The notes below the pieces were generated by a model. The model was given only the letters and a program-made list of their open reading frames with translations. It was not told the DNA's origin and did not search any database. Below, piece after piece: positions 60,092-64,000 of a DNA stretch of 64,000 nucleotides; the stretch's first letter is position 1; the number at the start of each line of letters is the position of its first letter. The translations under genes and the position numbers were made by a program. This DNA comes from Kaistia terrae (GTDB lineage Bacteria; Pseudomonadota; Alphaproteobacteria; Rhizobiales; Kaistiaceae). The stretch spans positions 60,376 through 124,375 of the forward strand of contig NZ_JAPKNH010000013.1 of assembly GCF_026344005.1 (NCBI RefSeq), read 5' to 3'.

Positions 60092-60319
60092 TCATGCAGC
60101 CTCCGAGCCCGCGACCGGACGCTCAAAGAACCAAGCGTCCTGCCAGGCAACACCCTTGGCGATTGCCGCCTTTCGGACCATCGCCAGTTGCGAAAGGTCA
60201 GGAAGCAACGCACCGTTCTCCCACCGCGAGACAGTTGCCTGTCGCACCCCCGCGATCTCTGCCATTTCGGCCTGAGTGATACCGAGGACGTTCTTTCGGA
60301 TGTAAAGAAGCGTGTTCAT
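60092..60319 (-). CDS. Cro-like XRE repressor
   Basis: 75 residues from ATG 60319. Helix-turn-helix ITQAEMAEIAGVRQATVSRWENG with a following helix (DLSQLAMVRKAAI). Divergent from cI across 90 bases that carry operators, the standard lysis/lysogeny switch. A promoter TTGCGG-17-TATAAG ends 7 bases before the ATG, so the mRNA is apparently leaderless. Heads the leftward early operon. Confidence 0.8.
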   Translation of the reverse strand: MNTLLYIRKNVLGITQAEMAEIAGVRQATVSRWENGALLPDLSQLAMVRKAAIAKGVAWQDAWFFERPVAGSEAA

Positions 60320-60409
60320 GACAAGCCTTATACGCATACGAATTTATATCCGCAAGGGGCATACGTTCGCGTATTCGCCCGCGAACATACGAGGGCGTAT
60401 ATTGTGCGT
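60320..60409. promoter_or_regulatory. cro/cI switch: operators and two leaderless promoters
   Basis: Sites of form ATACG-N4-CGTAT: 60330-60343 (one mismatch, CGAAT), 60361-60374 (perfect) and 60387-60400 (perfect), plus a weaker ATTCGCCCGCGAAC at 60373-60386. Minus promoter TTGCGG (60355-60350), 17-base spacer, TATAAG (60332-60327) for cro. Plus -10 TATATT at 60398-60403 sits 6 bases before the cI ATG, with weak -35 TTCGCC. Each -10 overlaps or touches an operator. Confidence 0.75.
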
Positions 60410-60976
60410 ATGGATATGAAACAGACCCTTGAGCGCATTCTCGCGGATCGCCGTTGGACCCAGTCCGACTTGGCCAGCGCTTTGGGCGTGACACAGGCGA
60501 CCGTTTCACGCTGGTTCCACGGTTCGGATCCTCGCGGCGCTACGCGTGACCAGATCCGCCAGTTGGCGGATGGCCCTTCCGCCGCCTCCGCCCTTATCCG
60601 CGTACCGCTCATTTCCTGGATCAGTGCCGGCGCTCTCAAAGAGACCGCCAACATCTCAGGATGGGAGGATATACCTCACTTGGAGATGGCGGATCTTCCA
60701 CCGGGAGACTGGATAGCTCTCGAAGTCGGTGGTGATTCCATGGATCGCATATCGCCGCCGGGCTCGATCATCGTAGCCAATCGGCGCGACACCCGCTTGG
60801 TGCCGAACGCCTGCTATGTGATCGGGGACCAAGACGGAAACGCCACATACAAACGCTGGCGCCCTAACCCCTCTCGCTTCGAACCCGTCTCGACAAATCC
60901 CGATCACGAGGCGCTCTTCCCCACAAGCGAGCCGACGATCATTGGCCGAGTGCGGCGATCCATCATTAATATGTAG
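60410..60976 (+). CDS. CI-like repressor, LexA/S24 peptidase type
   Basis: 188 residues from ATG 60410. HTH residues 12-38 (DRRWTQSDLASALGVTQATVSRW). C-terminal S24 domain: self-cleavage site ISAGALK with Ala73-Gly74, catalytic Ser110 in VGGDSMDRISPPGSIIV and Lys148 in NATYKRW. Holds lysogeny and is inactivated by RecA-stimulated cleavage, so the prophage should be SOS-inducible. Its own -10 box is placed so that translation begins at or within a base or two of the RNA start. Confidence 0.88.
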   Translation: MDMKQTLERILADRRWTQSDLASALGVTQATVSRWFHGSDPRGATRDQIRQLADGPSAASALIRVPLISWISAGALKETANISGWEDIPHLEMADLPPGDWIALEVGGDSMDRISPPGSIIVANRRDTRLVPNACYVIGDQDGNATYKRWRPNPSRFEPVSTNPDHEALFPTSEPTIIGRVRRSIINM

Positions 60977-61063
60977 CCGGTCGATTCGCGGCCTAGCACC
61001 CGTCGCTGGCGAAGCAAGGCCGCGCATCACTACCCAAAATTGAATTGGTCGACATCAACGCAT

Positions 61064-61112
61064 ATACGTTTGCGAATTTTTCTGTTGCATTGATTATTCG
61101 CATGCGTATTCT
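61064..61112 (+). promoter_or_regulatory. Operators and promoter of the rightward early operon
   Basis: ATACGTTTGCGAAT (61064-61077) and ATTCGCATGCGTAT (61096-61109) are one-mismatch copies of the cro/cI operator. Between and over them is a promoter TTGCAT (61085-61090), 16 bases, TATTCT (61107-61112). The second operator covers the -10 box, so CI or Cro should repress the plus-strand early genes. Confidence 0.7.
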
Positions 61113-61177
61113 TGTTTCCATCGGCGCGGGCATTGGCCTGGCGCGCCGAACCGAACCCGGTTCCGATGGAGCGACCC

Positions 61178-61420
61178 ATGCACACCCAGACAACCCCGCT
61201 GCGCGTCCGCCGCAACAGCCGTAACGAGACGGCCCTCGACGTGGCCCGCCGCACCAACAGCATCCACAACCTCATGGCGGCGGAGATGATCGACCGGGCG
61301 TCGATCGATGGCAGCTGCAATGAAGATCACCTGAAGCTCTGCGGTTTCACCCAGGACGAGATCCTGATGCACGGGCCGCAGGCTCGCCAGCTCGCCGAGC
61401 GGAAGGCTCTCGCGGCCTGA
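61178..61420 (+). CDS. Hypothetical early phage protein
   Basis: 80 residues from ATG 61178 (ATGGAGCG upstream). First gene of the rightward early operon under the repressor-controlled promoter. Basic N terminus (LRVRRNSRNETALDVARRTN), no known family. Being first to be expressed after induction suggests a regulatory or host-takeover role, but nothing in the sequence shows it. Confidence 0.55.
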   Translation: MHTQTTPLRVRRNSRNETALDVARRTNSIHNLMAAEMIDRASIDGSCNEDHLKLCGFTQDEILMHGPQARQLAERKALAA

Positions 61421-61432
61421 CACGATCGTCAG

Positions 61433-61493
61433 GCCAGCGCGGCTTCGGCGCCCCTCCCCCAGCCGAAGCCGCGTCGCCGGACGATTATGTCCA
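61433..61493 (+). repeat. 61-bp direct repeat, copy A, with hairpin
   Basis: 53 of 61 positions match copy B at 61704-61764. Both contain CGCGGCTTCGG...CCGAAGCCGCG, a 10-12 bp stem with a C-rich loop, then GTCGCCGGACGAT and ATGTCCA. No U run after the stem. Each copy lies directly before a short gene. Confidence 0.75.
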
Positions 61494-61507
61494 GCTCGGA
61501 GACAGTT

Positions 61508-61690
61508 ATGATCAAACTCGGCGACAAGGTGTGTGATCCGGTGACCGGCTTCACCGGCACCGCGACGGCGCGCCTCGAAGAACTCGGCACGGCGCCGCAG
61601 ATCCGCGTAGAGGCCCAGAACGCCTCACCCCATGAGGCAATCCAATCGCATTGGCTCAATGAGCCGCGGCTTTTGGCGAAGGCGGACTGA
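61508..61690 (+). CDS. Small phage protein, conserved type
   Basis: 60 residues from ATG 61508 (GGAGACAG upstream). Pattern MIKLGDKVCDPVTGFTGTATARLEEL ... PHEAIQSHWLNEPRLL is shared by many short proteins of phages and prophages with a KOW/SH3-like barrel. Role unknown. Lies between the two repeat copies. Confidence 0.6.
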   Translation: MIKLGDKVCDPVTGFTGTATARLEELGTAPQIRVEAQNASPHEAIQSHWLNEPRLLAKAD

Positions 61691-61703
61691 CAGGGACCGT
61701 CCC

Positions 61704-61764
61704 GCCAGCGCGGCTTCGGTTCCAGCCCCCCCACCGAAGCCGCGTCGCCGGACGATCATGTCCA
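61704..61764 (+). repeat. 61-bp direct repeat, copy B, with hairpin
   Basis: Same length and plan as copy A; differences are mostly in the loop, so the hairpin stem is conserved while the loop drifts. Suggests a folded RNA or binding element rather than coding constraint. Confidence 0.75.
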
Positions 61765-61778
61765 TCGACGAGATCCCC

Positions 61779-61910
61779 ATGAAAACCCTGATCGAAATTA
61801 CTGACGCGATCTGCGGAAGCGATCGCGACACATGGCTGGCGCTTGCCTTTTTGCCTGCCATGGCTGGCCTGATCATCATCCTCGCCATCGGCTTTGCGCC
61901 ATGGCCCTGA
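61779..61910 (+). CDS. 43-residue single-span membrane protein
   Basis: ATG 61779 has GACGAGA 6 bases upstream; an ATG at 61758 in repeat B is an alternative in the same frame. One membrane helix (WLALAFLPAMAGLIIILAIGFA). Overlaps the next gene by 10 bases. Confidence 0.5.
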   Translation: MKTLIEITDAICGSDRDTWLALAFLPAMAGLIIILAIGFAPWP

Positions 61911-62134
61911 TAACGGCTGCCGAGCAGGTGGCCCTCACCCAAGCCGCCGACGACATGAGCGAGATCTGGCAACAGATCTGCGCAGCCAAGCGGCTTCGCC
62001 AGCCGGTGCCGCGCTCGGCCATCGCCAAGCTGGCCGGCATCGTCGCTGTCGCCCTTCGCATCACAACCGCACGCGCCCACGACGAAGCCCTGCTGGCAGC
62101 GCTCGAGGCATGGATCCAGGAGGATCTGCAATGA
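61901..62134 (+). CDS. Hypothetical helical early phage protein
   Basis: 77 residues, all helix (EQVALTQAADDMSEIWQQICAAKRL). Overlaps both neighbours by 4-10 bases in the rightward operon. Not recognised. Confidence 0.5.
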   Translation: MALITAAEQVALTQAADDMSEIWQQICAAKRLRQPVPRSAIAKLAGIVAVALRITTARAHDEALLAALEAWIQEDLQ

Positions 62135-62391
62135 GCCGCAACTATCTCGTCTGCGAGGGATGCGTTGAGCCGCTCGACATCAGCGACCGCTACTATCCCG
62201 GCATCGATTGCGTGCTCTGCGTCAAGTGCGCACCGACCTTCATGGATCTGCTGTCCGAGCCGACATCCTTCGTCGAGCAGGATGACGATGCGATGCCGCT
62301 TAGCCGCGAGAAGCGCGAGGCCATGCTGGACGCCCATATCGCCGCCGGCGGCCATCCGCAGGACAGCATGGCGACGAGGGCGGTGGAATGA
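62131..62391 (+). CDS. Hypothetical zinc-knuckle early phage protein
   Basis: 86 residues from ATG 62131 (AGGAGGA 8 bases upstream, ATGA overlap). Two CxxC pairs, CEGC and CVLCVKC, flank DISDRYYPGIDCV, likely one zinc site. A helical acidic tail follows. Family not known. Confidence 0.55.
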   Translation: MSRNYLVCEGCVEPLDISDRYYPGIDCVLCVKCAPTFMDLLSEPTSFVEQDDDAMPLSREKREAMLDAHIAAGGHPQDSMATRAVE

Positions 62392-62594
62392 TCACGCGCA
62401 ACCATATTACGCCGGCCCAGCGCCAAAGGGCGAACGACTTCCTGCACTGGCGCCAGGAGAACGGCGGCGCGGTCCGCTGGGATCGAGGCGGCGCAGCTGC
62501 GCGCCGTCGCAACCGCGAGCGCCGCGACGAGATCGCGAAGACCGGCTTCGTGCCGACCGACACTTACCTGCTTAACGACGGAGCGCGGCCATGA
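62388..62594 (+). CDS. Hypothetical basic early phage protein
   Basis: 68 residues, Arg-rich (GGAAARRRNRERRDEIAKTG), possibly nucleic acid binding. ATGA overlap with the previous gene and 4-base overlap with the next. Confidence 0.5.
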   Translation: MITRNHITPAQRQRANDFLHWRQENGGAVRWDRGGAAARRRNRERRDEIAKTGFVPTDTYLLNDGARP

Positions 62595-62761
62595 GCGAGG
62601 CGAGCATCGTCTTCATGATCCTCGCCTATCGCGCCGCGATCCTTGGTGTGACGGCCTACGCCGTGTTCTGGCTCGATCGATCCGGCTGGTGGTTCCTGCT
62701 CGCCATCGTTCTCGCCGGCGGCGCTGAGTTCACCTTCTCCGAAAAGAAGGAACGGCCATGA
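62591..62761 (+). CDS. 56-residue membrane protein
   Basis: ATG 62591 in ATGA overlap. Two apolar stretches (IVFMILAYRAAILGVTAYAVFWL and WWFLLAIVLAGGAEF), then a charged end. ATGA overlap with the ASCH gene supports translation. Function unknown. Confidence 0.55.
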   Translation: MSEASIVFMILAYRAAILGVTAYAVFWLDRSGWWFLLAIVLAGGAEFTFSEKKERP

Positions 62762-63456
62762 GCCCGCAACAGAGCAAGGCCCGGCCAATCCTGTTTTCCG
62801 GACCAATGGTCCGCGCGCTGCTGGATGGCAGAAAGACACAGACCAGGCGGCTGATGAAGCCGCAACCTGCTCTGGTCGGTGACGACCAGTGGCACATCCC
62901 AGGAACGCCCGACGAGTTTCGTCTGCCGGCGAACAGGATGGGGGCCTTTGCCCCAGACTACGTCCGCATCAAACTCGGGGATCGCCTCTGGGTTCGCGAG
63001 GCTCATGCCTTGTTGCCGCGCACCGCCTATCGCATGAGCATCGGCACCGGGACCATCGCCCAACGGGAACATCCGACCGATGGCTATACCGCCGCCGTGT
63101 TTCGCGAGGGGTTCGATCGATCTGGCCGGCCGGCTTGGCGACCCTCGATCCACATGCCCCGCTGGGCGAGCCGCCTGACGCTCGCCGTCACAGATGTTCG
63201 CGTCGAGCGGCTGCAGGGCATCAGCGACGCAGACGCCGAGGACGAGGGCATCGACCTCGACAGTGACTTCGCCTCGCTGTGCAATAGCATTGCCGATGCC
63301 GGTTACTCGAATGACTTGCCTAACGGCTCGGTCCAGCAGGCGGTCTTTCGCCACCTCTGGGAAACCATCAACTGCGCTGGCTCGTGGGAGGCTAACCCTT
63401 GGGTCGCCGCCTACACCTTCACCGTTTCCCGCACAAACATTGACGAGGTTCGGTGA
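62758..63456 (+). CDS. ASCH-domain phage protein
   Basis: 232 residues. N-terminal RPILFSGPMVRALLDGRKTQTRRLMKPQP is the standard opening of phage ASCH (PUA-like) proteins, with YVRIKLGDRLWVREAH and ASRLTLAVTDVRVERLQGISDADAEDEGI as further strands; SWEANPWVAAYTF ends the domain. ASCH proteins bind RNA or act on modified cytidine; the phage role is open. Confidence 0.8.
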   Translation: MSPQQSKARPILFSGPMVRALLDGRKTQTRRLMKPQPALVGDDQWHIPGTPDEFRLPANRMGAFAPDYVRIKLGDRLWVREAHALLPRTAYRMSIGTGTIAQREHPTDGYTAAVFREGFDRSGRPAWRPSIHMPRWASRLTLAVTDVRVERLQGISDADAEDEGIDLDSDFASLCNSIADAGYSNDLPNGSVQQAVFRHLWETINCAGSWEANPWVAAYTFTVSRTNIDEVR

Positions 63457-64000
63457 TGGCTGATCGCATCGAAGACGGCGGGACGGCGGAGGCTGGGCTG
63501 GTGGAACGGCTAGCCAAGGGTGGCCACACGCCCGGGCCGTGGGGCTGGTTCGGCAATGCCAACAGCTATTCGCTGTATCTCGCCACGAGGCACAGTGGCC
63601 GCCGCTATGTGATGAGTTTCAGACGTTGGGGGATGCGCGGCGCGCAACCGGAGTTCCAACCTGAACGCGGCGGGTTGGTCGACGCTTCCAGGCTTCTAGA
63701 GTTTGAGGTCGGGGACCGAACGGTGCGGGGCGTAGAGCAGGCGAAGGCCAACGGTAGCGTCTATCGCTATGACGTGCGCGGCATCGACTGTCCGGATGCC
63801 CGCCTGATCGCGGCTGCGCCCGAGCTACTCGACCTCGCCATCCAGCAAGCCGCCGAGATCACCCGCCTGCGCGCGGAGAACGCCGGGATGCTGGAGGCGC
63901 TGAAGTTCTACGGCGACGCGTGGATGTGCGGCACCAACAAGCGCTATGGCGGCTTGGAGTGGAAGCCGAAAGAAGCCCTGTTGGACGACTGCGGGAACAT
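63456..64000 (+). CDS. Hypothetical early phage protein, cut by window edge
   Basis: At least 181 residues, open at the right edge. ATG 63456 in TGATG overlap with the previous gene. Contains HTPGPWGWFGNANSYSLYL and later PDARLIAAAPELLDLAIQQAAEITRLRAENAGMLEAL, the AAPELL-helix pattern typical of short unknown proteins of Proteobacteria phages. Function unknown. Confidence 0.6.
   Translation, partial: MADRIEDGGTAEAGLVERLAKGGHTPGPWGWFGNANSYSLYLATRHSGRRYVMSFRRWGMRGAQPEFQPERGGLVDASRLLEFEVGDRTVRGVEQAKANGSVYRYDVRGIDCPDARLIAAAPELLDLAIQQAAEITRLRAENAGMLEALKFYGDAWMCGTNKRYGGLEWKPKEALLDDCGN

Noticed and set aside
59856..60095. 79-codon gene following cro with ATGA overlap
   Set aside because: The overlap is tempting, but the sequence is Arg/Gly/Pro/His-rich and its second half lies antiphase to a more protein-like frame.
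59636..60409. Upstream extension of the CI repressor frame
   Set aside because: Open by chance; it crosses the operators and cro gene, while the ATG at 60410 fits the HTH start and the -10 box.

Overview
The window is high-GC alphaproteobacterial DNA, most likely Hyphomicrobiales (Rhizobiales). Evidence: a coxMNOP-type alternative cytochrome oxidase, RIME-like rhizobial intergenic repeats, a CCCGGG-type palindromic repeat, and prophage homologues of the alphaproteobacterial proteins GapR and CtrA. It splits at about 23.1-23.5 kb into host chromosome (left) and most of a siphovirus prophage (right, running off the right edge).

Host part (1-23.1 kb). A lone sugar-type ABC binding protein (minus) diverges from a two-gene reverse transsulfuration operon (cystathionine beta-synthase and gamma-lyase). 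Then follow a solitary BrnA-like protein with a perfect palindrome in front of it, a minus-strand terminal oxidase cluster (cytochrome c, subunit II, subunit I, two subunit III proteins, subunit IV), a NIPSNAP protein, an exported choloylglycine/penicillin V acylase-type hydrolase, an isoprenylcysteine methyltransferase-like membrane protein and an unknown protein. The last host block is an AI-2 (autoinducer-2) uptake and processing locus: lsrR-lsrK-lsrG on minus, and divergently lsrA-lsrC-lsrD-lsrB plus a class II aldolase where enterobacteria have lsrF. All six known AI-2-contacting residues of LsrB are present at a constant offset.

Junction (23.1-23.7 kb). Right after the lsr terminator lies a tyrosine-integrase C-terminal remnant whose catalytic H-x-x-R segment is deleted, then a short tRNA-3'-end-like sequence and a strong terminator.

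Prophage (23.7-64 kb, right end not reached). A lambda-like plan on the minus strand, read from right to left: cro, early/replication genes, a NusG-like factor, a 157-bp leader with a hairpin, HNH, small and large terminase, portal, ClpP-type protease, capsid, connector, tail (with a -1 frameshift in the chaperone gene), tape measure, tail tip, fibre, holin, endolysin, Rz/Rz1, and a low-GC membrane glycosyltransferase-like moron at the end. The cI repressor and a second early operon of small genes run on plus. Repeated ATACG-N4-CGTAT operators occur between cro and cI and in front of the plus operon. cI and cro both appear leaderless.

The most notable ensemble is the early/replication module. 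It encodes a DnaA domain IV protein, a CtrA-type DNA-binding domain without receiver, a GapR homologue, a ParB-MT-A70 adenine methyltransferase fusion, a second ParB-like protein, and a lambda O-like initiator with palindromic iterons in its own linker. Together these resemble a miniature of the host's cell-cycle and replication control set.
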